In this document: piece after piece, positions 52,985 through 61,028 of the stretch
Layout: each line of letters begins with the position of its first letter
Numbering within the stretch: the stretch's first letter is position 1
Assembly: GCA_017983495.1 (NCBI GenBank)
Contig: JAGOBH010000002.1
Span: forward strand, 186,001 to 250,000
DNA: 64,000 nucleotides
Reading direction: 5' to 3'
Source: Pyrinomonadaceae bacterium
Lineage (GTDB): Bacteria > Acidobacteriota > Blastocatellia > Pyrinomonadales > Pyrinomonadaceae
Notes under the pieces: model-generated
The model's input: the letters and a program-made list of their open reading frames with translations, nothing else
The model's database searches: none
Told to the model about the DNA's origin: nothing
Translations under genes and position numbers: made by a program

Positions 52985-54199
52985 GTGATCGATCTAGAAT
53001 TCACCGATGACCATAAGGCCCTACAGGCCACCGTTCGCGAGTTCGTCCAGGGCGAAGTCGCACCATATATCAAAGATTGGGACGAAAAGTCGTTTTTTGA
53101 ACCGTCCGTTTTCAAAACCATGGCCGAATTAGGCCTGATGGGCGTCTGCATCCCCGAGCAATACGGTGGAGCAGGATTTGACTACATATCACTTGGCCTC
53201 GTCTGCGAGGAACTAGAAGCATGTGACACCTTTCTTCGCGTTGCGATGTCGGTTCACGTCGGACTCAATAGTCTAAGCGTTTATAGCTGGGGAACCGAGG
53301 AGCAGAAGCAGAAATACCTCGTTCCTCAGGCAAAAGGCGAGAAGATAGCTACGTTCGGTCTGACCGAGCCAAATGCCGGCTCCGATGTGATCGGCATGCG
53401 GTCGTACGCAACGCGTGATGGCGATGACTGGATACTAAACGGCGAGAAAATGTGGATCTCGCTCGCGGATGTCGCCGACAATTTCCTCTTTTTCTGCTGG
53501 ACCGACCCGGAAAAGCAGAAGGTTCGCGACCACAGCGGTATCAGCTGCTTTATCGTCGAACGCACGATGCCGGGATTTTCGAGCGGCACGATCCACGGAA
53601 AGCTCGGTATCAAGGCCGGTAATACCGGATATTTTTCGCTGCAGGACGTCCGTGTCCCGGCGGCAAACATGCTAGGCAACGAAGGCGAAGGCTTTAAGAT
53701 CGCGATGTTCTCGCTCGAAAACGGCCGATATACGGTCGCTTCGGGTGCCACGGGCGTGATCCGTGCGTCGAGAGATGCTGCGGTCGCGTACGCCAATACT
53801 CGCGAAGTGCAGGGACAGACCATCGGAAACTTTCAGTTGGTAAAACAAAAGATCGCCAACATGGAAGCCGACTATCAGATGGCACATCTGCTCTGGCTCA
53901 AATGCGGATATCTCAAGAATATGGGATTGCCGTCCGCCAAGGCCGCCAGTATGGCGAAATGGCAAGCGACGGTTCGTTCCGAGACCGCAGCGTCGATGGC
54001 AATCGAGATCCATGGTGCGAACGGCTATACGAACGACTATCCGGTCGAACGTTACCTGCGTAATTGTAAGGCCGCTGTGATCTATGAGGGGACACGTGAT
54101 ATCCATACCCTAATGCAGGCAGATTGGGCTCTCGGCATGAAGAAAGAGCGGGCCGCACGCGTCGTTCTTCCGCCCTACGCGGCGTCAGCGTCAGCGTAA
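52985..54199 (+). CDS. Acyl-CoA dehydrogenase
   Basis: 404 residues, FAD flavoprotein of beta-oxidation or branched-chain degradation. Blocks: FGLTEPNAGSDVIGMRS and EKMWISLADVADNF in the middle domain; the catalytic-base region AAVIYEGTRDIHTLMQAD has the Glu of the GCD/ACAD family in YEGT. N-terminal FTDDHKALQATVREFVQGEV is typical. Start is GTG at 52985; GAGG lies ~13 nt upstream. No electron-transfer flavoprotein gene is nearby. A strong terminator follows. Confidence 0.95.
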   Translation: MIDLEFTDDHKALQATVREFVQGEVAPYIKDWDEKSFFEPSVFKTMAELGLMGVCIPEQYGGAGFDYISLGLVCEELEACDTFLRVAMSVHVGLNSLSVYSWGTEEQKQKYLVPQAKGEKIATFGLTEPNAGSDVIGMRSYATRDGDDWILNGEKMWISLADVADNFLFFCWTDPEKQKVRDHSGISCFIVERTMPGFSSGTIHGKLGIKAGNTGYFSLQDVRVPAANMLGNEGEGFKIAMFSLENGRYTVASGATGVIRASRDAAVAYANTREVQGQTIGNFQLVKQKIANMEADYQMAHLLWLKCGYLKNMGLPSAKAASMAKWQATVRSETAASMAIEIHGANGYTNDYPVERYLRNCKAAVIYEGTRDIHTLMQADWALGMKKERAARVVLPPYAASASA

Positions 54200-54226
54200 C
54201 CAAGACCGTCACTTTTATTTGTAACG

Positions 54227-54262
54227 GAGCGTCAGGAATCACTTTTCCTGACGCTCTTTTTC
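54227..54262 (+). terminator. Intrinsic terminator of the acyl-CoA dehydrogenase gene
   Basis: Perfect 12-bp stem GAGCGTCAGGAA / TTCCTGACGCTC with a 6-nt loop, followed by TTTTTC. Confidence 0.9.
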
Positions 54263-54283
54263 TTATAACTTACCGACGGAAAG

Positions 54284-54398
54284 TGGAACAATCTGCCAAA
54301 AACTGTCCCACGGGACTTAAAGTGGGACAGCAAGTGGGACAGGCTAAATGTGACAAATACACGGGTTGTATCAGCTGTCCCAAAATTGGGACAGTTTT
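54284..54398. repeat. Cluster of TGGGACA heptamers with an inverted repeat
   Basis: Five copies of TGGGACA or its complement (54304-54310, 54323-54329, 54335-54341, 54376-54382, 54387-54393). The last two form CTGTCCCAA-AA-TTGGGACAG (54375-54394). Similar clusters lie at 38145-38160 and 39027-39110. Confidence 0.7.
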
Positions 54399-54585
54399 CA
54401 AATTTTTTCGGACATTGTATCGTCCTGAAAAAAGTTTACACTTTTCAGGCGGCGGGGCTTCACGTACCAATTGCTCGCTTTATCAATTTTCAAAGAACTA
54501 GTTAGATCATCAATTATACCATCCGTGTCAATTGTGGTGTGTGGATGCAGTGATGGCATCATGGCGACTGCCGTGCATGGAAAAA

Positions 54586-54615
54586 GGCCGCCGCAGATCA
54601 AATTCCGCGGCGGCC
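54586..54615 (-). terminator. Terminator of the reverse-strand lipoprotein gene
   Basis: Stem GGCCGCCGC / GCGGCGGCC with a 12-nt loop; TTTTT follows on the reverse strand. Confidence 0.85.
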
Positions 54616-54640
54616 CTTTAAGACTGACTAGGTCAGGCAG

Positions 54641-55240
54641 TTACTGCTTCTTGACGCTATCAAGAAATTTCTTGATGTCAGCCTGGTGCTTTTCGAGGCT
54701 CGATTTTGCAGCGTAGATGTTAACAAGAACCGGCTTTTTCGGGGCTTTGACAACCGTCAGATTCCAGACGACATCTTCGCCTTCGTTCTTAGCGGTACCG
54801 CTGAGTGTCGATGCTTCCATTCCGTTTACGTCGGACTTGGAGCCCTTATTTTCGACCTTGACGTCGTCAAGATATTCGTCGATCTCTTTAGCGGCATCGG
54901 CGATGATCTTATCATAGTCACCATCTTTTGGAACGGTGAAACGGATGTCGACGCCTTCATCTTCGGTCTTAACCACAGTATCTTCGCCGTCTTTGCTGAA
55001 CTTAAAGCCCTTGGGCACGACCATCATCAGGCCGGCTTCGTCGATCTTGATGACCGTGCCGTCAGTTGCAGGTGCGGCTGCGGTGTTGGCAGCGGTGTTC
55101 GTATTGGTTGCATTTGCATTGGCATTCGAGTTAGCCGGTTTTGCGTTTGCGTTCGATGTGTTGGCAGCAGGTGCACCGCAAGCCGAAAACAAAGCGGCTG
55201 TAGCAGCGATACACAGGGTCAAAATAACATTGGTTCTCAT
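54641..55240 (-). CDS. Lipoprotein with Asn/Ala-rich linker
   Basis: 199 residues from the ATG at 55240 (AGAGAG ~9 nt upstream). Lipobox FSAC (Cys ~20), then a ~45-residue Asn/Ala/Thr linker (NSNANANATNTNT), and a globular part ~70-199: GLMMVVPKGFKFSKDG, DIRFTVPKDGDYDKI and VNIYAAKSSLEKHQ. The globular part resembles small stress or PsbP-like envelope domains but no family is firm. Role unknown. It has its own terminator and lies in the same direction as the next lipoprotein but is separated from it by a second terminator. Confidence 0.82.
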   Translation of the reverse strand: MRTNVILTLCIAATAALFSACGAPAANTSNANAKPANSNANANATNTNTAANTAAAPATDGTVIKIDEAGLMMVVPKGFKFSKDGEDTVVKTEDEGVDIRFTVPKDGDYDKIIADAAKEIDEYLDDVKVENKGSKSDVNGMEASTLSGTAKNEGEDVVWNLTVVKAPKKPVLVNIYAAKSSLEKHQADIKKFLDSVKKQ

Positions 55241-55346
55241 ATTTGATTCTCTCTTTCTTATTAAGTTTCTAAAACGCACGCGATCGTGATCACATGCAAA
55301 TTGCAGATACTACCAGTTTTACTGACTAGTGCAACGTCTCAGACGC

Positions 55347-55376
55347 AAAAATACCCCATTTGAGGGGTATTTTTTT
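55347..55376. terminator. Bidirectional intrinsic terminator
   Basis: Stem AAAAATACCCC/GGGGTATTTTT with a 6-nt loop between the two lipoprotein genes; T-runs on both strands. Confidence 0.85.
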
Positions 55377-55396
55377 CAGTTTTTCTTGATCGCCGA

Positions 55397-55960
55397 CTAT
55401 TTTCCTTTTCCAGTAGTCGATTCGGACGAAACGCTCTGCAGCTCGGGGCTGTCGCCGGTGTATTTCCATGTACCGTTCTCTTTGATGAAAATAAACGGTG
55501 TCCAGTTAGCGTAAGCTCCACCGCGGACCTCAGCTACGGCCCTGTCGCCTTCGATCTTTTCATTGCGAGCTTCCATGGCGTTGCCGGTGCCAAGTTCATA
55601 CTCAGCAATGTATGCGGCAAGCCCGGCCTTCTTCTCTTTTTTCATGTCCGCGGTCAATGTCGCCAGAAATTTCGCGGATATCACGGTCTGGATAGCCGTG
55701 TCATCTTTCTTTTTCATGGCGTCAAAATACGCTGTAATGACCGGCGTGATCGTCGGTGCATTATTAGTTGTCGCGACCTCAGGCTTTTTCTGCGTGGCGA
55801 CAGGGTCGTCGGTCTTGGCCGGTGCTGAGTTCGTGTTAACAGCGTTAACAGCGTTCGCCTTTGGGGCATTTACCGCGTTATTTGCGGGGGCACCGCCGCA
55901 GCCCGAAAACGTCGCGGTCACTAAAATGGCAAGGATAAAAATTACGATGTGGTTTCTCAT
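55397..55960 (-). CDS. Lipoprotein with Asn/Ala linker and NTF2/SnoaL-like domain
   Basis: 187 residues. Lipobox FSGC (Cys ~21), Asn/Ala/Val linker (NAVNAPKANAVNAVNT), then a domain ~75-170 with VITAYFDAMKKKDDTAIQ, ATLTADMKKEKKAG and WTPFIFIKENGTWKYTGD. This is the usual pattern of an NTF2/SnoaL-type fold in secreted proteins. The last 15 residues are Ser/Thr/Gly-rich. The linker style matches the lipoprotein downstream, suggesting a common origin or secretion class. Confidence 0.8.
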   Translation of the reverse strand: MRNHIVIFILAILVTATFSGCGGAPANNAVNAPKANAVNAVNTNSAPAKTDDPVATQKKPEVATTNNAPTITPVITAYFDAMKKKDDTAIQTVISAKFLATLTADMKKEKKAGLAAYIAEYELGTGNAMEARNEKIEGDRAVAEVRGGAYANWTPFIFIKENGTWKYTGDSPELQSVSSESTTGKGK

Positions 55961-56017
55961 ATAGGTATTTATGCTTCACTCCAAATCAAACTCAAGAGTA
56001 TAATAAATCTATCGAAA

Positions 56018-56578
56018 ATGGACAAAACTGTTATGAGTGAACTTAACCGCACTTTTCTGATCGAAGGCCTGCCCGAGCCCCTGACACGCGCGAGCAGCCA
56101 TCTGCAGATCTATGATAACTATATTCCTGACACGCGTTTTCGGACGCGTTCGATACGAGATCCGTATTCCAACTCATGGTCCTACCTTTTGCAGCAGCAA
56201 CCGCAGCGAAACGAGGCCGGCGTTGTCAGGCACGTGTCGGGGGAGATGCATCTGACCAAATTCGAATGCGACCTTTTTGAGCCGCGATACGGCGGCGAGA
56301 TACGCAAGAACCGGTATTTTCACGAGTTTGACCTGCATATGTTCACGTTTGATGTTTATTTGGGCCGGCTGTGGGGATTGAATATGGTGAGCGTGGCCTT
56401 TGAAACCGCTGAAGACATGAATAGCTTTGATCCGCCGCCTTTTGCCGTTATCGAAGTTACGCTCGATCCTTTTTTTGACGGGCGCAATCTGATCACAAAG
56501 ACCTTTGACGATATTCAGAGTGAACTCGCAAGAATCGGAGCCGAACTTCCTGCCTCGGGCGAGATTATGGATGAATAA
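56018..56578 (+). CDS. CYTH-like (triphosphate tunnel) protein, divergent
   Basis: About 187 residues from the ATG at 56018. The opening ELNRTFLIEGLPEPL, then LQIYDNYIPDTRFRTRSIRD, fits the start and RxR strand of the CYTH family (triphosphatases and class IV cyclases). GEMHLTKFECDLFEPRYGG and VIEVTLDPFFDG continue the barrel. The usual ExExK opening is not conserved as a clear match, so activity is uncertain. Possible in-frame starts at 55949 and 56033 flank it. It converges on the transglycosylase gene. Confidence 0.6.
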   Translation: MDKTVMSELNRTFLIEGLPEPLTRASSHLQIYDNYIPDTRFRTRSIRDPYSNSWSYLLQQQPQRNEAGVVRHVSGEMHLTKFECDLFEPRYGGEIRKNRYFHEFDLHMFTFDVYLGRLWGLNMVSVAFETAEDMNSFDPPPFAVIEVTLDPFFDGRNLITKTFDDIQSELARIGAELPASGEIMDE

Positions 56579-56593
56579 TTGACCACTGTTCCG

Positions 56594-57835
56594 CTACTTA
56601 GACCGCGGTGTCATCGGAACCGCTCGTTCGAGCGACGAGTAGATCTGCAAATAGATCTTGGTTTCCCGGGGGATCAGATCTGCCCAGTTTTCACCCCCGC
56701 GATTGATATAACCCGGAAGTTTTGCCGGATTAGAGTTATATCCGGCCGCCATCAACTGTTCCTGTGTGGCGATTCCCGAGCTATACGCACTCGCGACCGT
56801 CGGGCTGGCGATCAGGTCGTTCCAAGTCATCTGCATGTAGAGCAGCATTGCCTGCGACGCGTTTACGTGATTACGCATACCCTCGACAAAATCAGGCATC
56901 AGATAAACATTAGGAAATCTCGCACGCACCATGCGGTAGGTGGAAGGGATCATCTGCACCATTCCGCCGGCACCGGCGGAACTGACCGAATATCGGTACG
57001 TCTGGCCCTCATTTAGGGCATAGAGCGTAAAAATGTCGTTGTAAATATTCGGGTGATACTCGGTGCGGAATCGCAGATGGTCGACGTGCTCGACCGTTGC
57101 CAAACGCTCTGCAATATCGGCCACGCGTGGCTGGATCGTGATGCCGCGTTCGCGAAGCTTCTCACGTGCAATTTCTATCGTATTTCGAACATAAAATTGC
57201 CCGGCATTGACCACCTCAGGCGTCACCAGGCCGGGATGAGTCGAAATGTAATACGCCATTTCCTGAAACACGCCGTTATTCTCACGCGGATACTGAACGA
57301 GCAGCGGGAGCTGGATCCGGCCGTTTACGTCGACGATCTTTACAGGAGTGTTGACTCCGTTTGCACGGATCGTCGTCACGGTAACTTGCCTTCCGTTTGC
57401 TGAAAGAGCCTGTGTCGGGACGGAGGCCGTTAGAAATTGTTCTTTTGACAGGACGATGCTGTCGACCTGACGTGTCGACCAATCGTAATATGCGACGCGT
57501 ATCAGGCTTATGAACATCGCCGGTTCGGCGGACGCTGTCGTCAGCGGCCTAACCTGCAGCATTCGCCGAGCTTCGGCGATCTTGCTTTTGATCTGAGCAA
57601 AGCTGATGCCGTAATCAGTCAAGTTGCTCGTTTGCGGCACCGGGTTTGTGGAGCCGACGACTATTGGGGTCTGCGACGGCCTCGGTGCCGGCGTCGCGGC
57701 CGGTCGGGCCGGCGGCAGTGTGTTTGTGACGATCACACGTGAACGCGTAGGTGCAGGCTGCTGCGGGGACTGTCCAAGTCCACTTATCGTTGAAAAAAAC
57801 GCAATGATAAGAGCCGACACGAAACGCAATTTCAT
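56594..57835 (-). CDS. Secreted SLT-type lytic transglycosylase-like protein
   Basis: 413 residues. Signal peptide ~1-22 (FVSALIIAFFSTISGLGQS), a Pro/Ala-rich linker (~25-65), a mixed domain to ~250, then an SLT-like region: ALNEGQTYRYSVSSAGAGGM, VQMIPSTYRMV, AAGYNSNPAKL. These recall the lysozyme-like E...S-x-G-x-x-G-x-x-Q-x-x-P pattern, with Glu in LNEGQ as possible catalytic acid. Action on peptidoglycan in the periplasm is by family. It ends 16 nt from the CYTH-like gene in convergent orientation. Confidence 0.78.
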   Translation of the reverse strand: MKLRFVSALIIAFFSTISGLGQSPQQPAPTRSRVIVTNTLPPARPAATPAPRPSQTPIVVGSTNPVPQTSNLTDYGISFAQIKSKIAEARRMLQVRPLTTASAEPAMFISLIRVAYYDWSTRQVDSIVLSKEQFLTASVPTQALSANGRQVTVTTIRANGVNTPVKIVDVNGRIQLPLLVQYPRENNGVFQEMAYYISTHPGLVTPEVVNAGQFYVRNTIEIAREKLRERGITIQPRVADIAERLATVEHVDHLRFRTEYHPNIYNDIFTLYALNEGQTYRYSVSSAGAGGMVQMIPSTYRMVRARFPNVYLMPDFVEGMRNHVNASQAMLLYMQMTWNDLIASPTVASAYSSGIATQEQLMAAGYNSNPAKLPGYINRGGENWADLIPRETKIYLQIYSSLERAVPMTPRSK

Positions 57836-58049
57836 ATGTTTAGAAGGGGAAAATATTGAGATTATTTGTTAACCGTTTAACAGACACCGATCCACTGCAC
57901 CTTAAGATTCTCTCATTCGGCATACGGTTGTCAATACAATTTGCATAGGTTATGGCTATTACAAGTAGAAATTATGGCGACGAACGGTTTGTCATGTCGT
58001 GAAACATAGGGTATAAAAATGCTATCCTCATTGTTTGCAGCACTTTTCT

Positions 58050-59393
58050 ATGAAAAAACTCTTTGGAACCGACGGAATACGCGGACACGCCGGCGAGTTT
58101 CCGCTGGATGAAAAAACGATCAGATCGATCGGTGCATCGCTTTCGGCGCAGTTTGCGAACAAGCTTGGCCGCGACCCGAGATTTGTCTGCGGACGAGACA
58201 CGCGCGAATCCGGAGCGGCGATCGAAAGTGCTATTCGCTCGGGGACAGCTCTTGGCGACGGCACTTGCGAATCAGCGGGCGTGATAACGACGCCGGGCGT
58301 AGCTTTTCTTACTGCGACTCACGGTTTCGACGCGGGAATCGTCATCAGCGCTTCGCATAACCCGTATCAGGACAACGGCCTGAAGATCTTTTTGCCTTCG
58401 GGAAAGAAGGTGGACGATGCGATCGAGACTCATATCGAAGAAGACATCTTTTCCGGTAAATATGACGGAGAGACATACCCGGAAATTGAAAACACGTCAG
58501 TGGTTACGAGCTTTACCGCTGATTATATCGCTCATTTGTTATCCGAGGTCGAGGGTACGCGGTTCGACGGTATTAAGGTCGTCCTGGACTGTGCGAACGG
58601 TGCGGCTTCAGAGATCGCTCCGGCGGTCTTCGAGTCGCTTGGGGCAGATGTTATCTCGATCAACCGAACGCCCGACGGCCGGAATATCAACAAGGATTGC
58701 GGTTCGCTGCACCTTGAGGATCTTCAGGCGAAAGTAGTGGGGGCAGGAGCGAGTATCGGCGTGGCGTTTGACGGCGACGCTGATCGGTCGTTGTTCGTCG
58801 ATGAACACGGCAGGATCGTAGACGGCGACGCAACGCTCTGGATAATGGCAAATTACCTGAAAAGCCATGAAATGCTGACTAACTCCAAGGTCGTGGCGAC
58901 CGTGATGAGCAATATCGGGCTCGAGATCGCGTTCAGATCGATTGGAGTAGAGCTATTGCGGGCTTCGGTCGGCGACAAATACGTGTTAAGCGAGTTGCTA
59001 GATACCGACTCTGAGGTTGGCGGAGAACAATCCGGGCATATCATCTTTCCGCGGCGAAGCCTGGTCGGCGACGGCATCCGTACAGCTCTGCTTCTGCTCA
59101 GAGCGATGGTCGAAAAGAGGGAAACGCTCTCCGGCCTGACGAGCGGCTTTACACAATATCCGCAGATACTTGTAAACGTAAAAGTAAAGGAGAAGATACC
59201 GTTCGAATCGGTGCCGGAGATAGCTGCCGCGGCCGCCGAGATCGAATCGGAGCTTCACGGTGAAGGCCGGTTGCTACTGCGATATTCCGGCACTGAGAAT
59301 CTTGCCCGAGTGATGATCGAGGGCAGGGATCAGGCCGAGGTCGAAGAAAAAGCAGGAAGATTGGCGGACGTGATCCGCAATTCGCTTGCGTAA
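58050..59393 (+). CDS. glmM: Phosphoglucosamine mutase
   Basis: Converts glucosamine-6-phosphate to glucosamine-1-phosphate for UDP-GlcNAc and cell wall. From the ATG at 58050 (447 aa) the phospho-acceptor is Ser102 in VISASHNPYQDNG. The metal loop DGDADRSLFVDE and the phosphate-binding RYSGTENLARVMIEG are intact. A TTG at 58035 would add five residues. aroB follows directly. Confidence 0.96.
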   Translation: MKKLFGTDGIRGHAGEFPLDEKTIRSIGASLSAQFANKLGRDPRFVCGRDTRESGAAIESAIRSGTALGDGTCESAGVITTPGVAFLTATHGFDAGIVISASHNPYQDNGLKIFLPSGKKVDDAIETHIEEDIFSGKYDGETYPEIENTSVVTSFTADYIAHLLSEVEGTRFDGIKVVLDCANGAASEIAPAVFESLGADVISINRTPDGRNINKDCGSLHLEDLQAKVVGAGASIGVAFDGDADRSLFVDEHGRIVDGDATLWIMANYLKSHEMLTNSKVVATVMSNIGLEIAFRSIGVELLRASVGDKYVLSELLDTDSEVGGEQSGHIIFPRRSLVGDGIRTALLLLRAMVEKRETLSGLTSGFTQYPQILVNVKVKEKIPFESVPEIAAAAAEIESELHGEGRLLLRYSGTENLARVMIEGRDQAEVEEKAGRLADVIRNSLA

Positions 59394-59410
59394 TCTTGCT
59401 CAACGGGACT

Positions 59411-60571
59411 ATGTCCGATAATACGGTCACCATAGATATCAGCAGCTCGGATCTTTCGTACGACATTTCGGTCGGCGGCGGGACGCTCGGCGGCGCGGGA
59501 ACGTGGGCAAAGGATGTTCTGGGACAAGGTTGCAGACGAATCGCGATCGTCTCGAACCGAAAGGTCTTTGGATTATATGGTAAAACGGTCGTCGAAAGTC
59601 TTAATTTGGCGGGTTACGTGACGTTTGTCTTTCTTATGGGCGACGGTGAACGGTATAAGAACCTTCGTTCACTTGAACAAGCTCTCGGATTTATCGGAGA
59701 TTCACGCCTGACGCGATCGGATGCTGTCGTCGCTCTCGGCGGGGGAGTCGTCGGCGATCTTGCCGGGATTGCAGCGTCGGTTTACATGCGCGGGATAGCA
59801 TTGCTGCAAATCCCGACGACACTGCTATCGATGATCGATTCGTCAGTTGGGGGGAAAACCGGCGTTAATACAGCGTTTGGTAAGAACACAGTCGGGACAT
59901 TCAGCCAGCCCCGGGGCGTGCTGATCGACGTCAGGACGCTCGCGACATTGCCCAAAAGGGAACTGACCGCCGGGTTCTGTGAGGCGATCAAACAAGGTGC
60001 ACTTTCGGGGCGAGAGCTTTTTGATCAGACCGAGAGACTGTTGACTGAATACCCGGTTTTGACGATGTTTCGAAAGAATGTGTATGAGGATCTCGAGAGC
60101 TCGCTTAGCCGTTTGGTCTCGGAACAGGTTGCGTTCAAGGCTTCGGTCGTCGCCGGCGACCAGTTTGAATCAGTTGGCCGGAAGGACGGTCGATCGAGAA
60201 AGATACTCAACTTTGGCCACACCCTTGCCCACGCGCTCGAAAAGGTGACCGATTACAAGTATCTCAAGCACGGCGAGGCGGTCGGCTACGGGATCTTGTA
60301 CGCTGTTGAGTTGTCAAAAAAACTTGCACTTATCGATGAACATGTTGTAAACTTGTTCAACGGTGTTGTGCGGCGAGCCGGCATCCTGCCGAAACTGGAC
60401 AAGATCGACCCGAAAGAGGTTTTTGAGGCATTTCGTTTTGATAAAAAACTGGTCGGTGATTCGGTGCAAATGATACTGCTTAAGGGTATCGGTAAACCCG
60501 TGATCGTCAGCGGCAGCGAAATTCCGAAATCTACTCACTTGCAAGTCCTTAAATACCTCTTAAAAAAATAG
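59411..60571 (+). CDS. aroB: 3-dehydroquinate synthase
   Basis: Second step of the shikimate pathway (DAHP to 3-dehydroquinate, NAD and metal dependent). About 386 aa. Motifs: DGERYKNLRSLEQAL, GGGVVGDLAGIAAS, PTTLLSMIDSSVGGKTGVN, NFGHTLAHALEK (metal His). The start is the ATG at 59411 after GGGACT; codons upstream to 59396 are possible but not conserved. The gene lies 17 nt after glmM. Confidence 0.97.
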   Translation: MSDNTVTIDISSSDLSYDISVGGGTLGGAGTWAKDVLGQGCRRIAIVSNRKVFGLYGKTVVESLNLAGYVTFVFLMGDGERYKNLRSLEQALGFIGDSRLTRSDAVVALGGGVVGDLAGIAASVYMRGIALLQIPTTLLSMIDSSVGGKTGVNTAFGKNTVGTFSQPRGVLIDVRTLATLPKRELTAGFCEAIKQGALSGRELFDQTERLLTEYPVLTMFRKNVYEDLESSLSRLVSEQVAFKASVVAGDQFESVGRKDGRSRKILNFGHTLAHALEKVTDYKYLKHGEAVGYGILYAVELSKKLALIDEHVVNLFNGVVRRAGILPKLDKIDPKEVFEAFRFDKKLVGDSVQMILLKGIGKPVIVSGSEIPKSTHLQVLKYLLKK

Positions 60572-60613
60572 CCAGAATTCGGTCTTAAATGATCGATCAG
60601 GAGTTACACAAAG

Positions 60614-61021
60614 ATGAAAAATGCTTTGAAAGATCGTTCGTCCGAACGTGGAAGCGCCGGCGTGAAGTTTGCGATCGTTCTTACTGTGATCCTTCTTGCC
60701 GTGCATGCGGGCTACAATTACATCCCGGTCGCGTATGAAGCCGAGAGTTTGAGGACCGAGATGCAGACTGCTGTCGTGCAGGGACTTGCTCTGCCGGGAA
60801 AGATCAGTCCGGTTGAGAACGTGAAGGGCCGAGTACAGAAGGCGATGGTTACCAACGCCATTCCGGCTGACGCCCTACTGAACGTCACGCAGACCGGAAA
60901 TGTCATCCAGGCACACGTTGCTTATCAGAAAAAGGTGGCAATATTGCCGTTTGGGATCTACAACTATAATTACACGTTTGATCACACTGCGACGCCGACC
61001 GGATTTTTGCTGAAACAATAG
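60614..61021 (+). CDS. Small single-pass membrane protein, pilin-like or DUF4845-like
   Basis: 135 residues. N-terminus RSSERGSAGVKFAIVLTVIL, a membrane helix at ~16-38, then a ~95-residue periplasmic domain (VKGRVQKAMVTNAIPADALLN; KKVAILPFGIYNYNYTFDHT). The arrangement (GxxxxKF... helix) resembles pseudopilin-like membrane proteins, but cleavage is not evident. GGAG precedes the ATG by about 10 nt. It follows aroB by 42 nt. Confidence 0.72.
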   Translation: MKNALKDRSSERGSAGVKFAIVLTVILLAVHAGYNYIPVAYEAESLRTEMQTAVVQGLALPGKISPVENVKGRVQKAMVTNAIPADALLNVTQTGNVIQAHVAYQKKVAILPFGIYNYNYTFDHTATPTGFLLKQ

Positions 61022-61028
61022 TTGCTGG

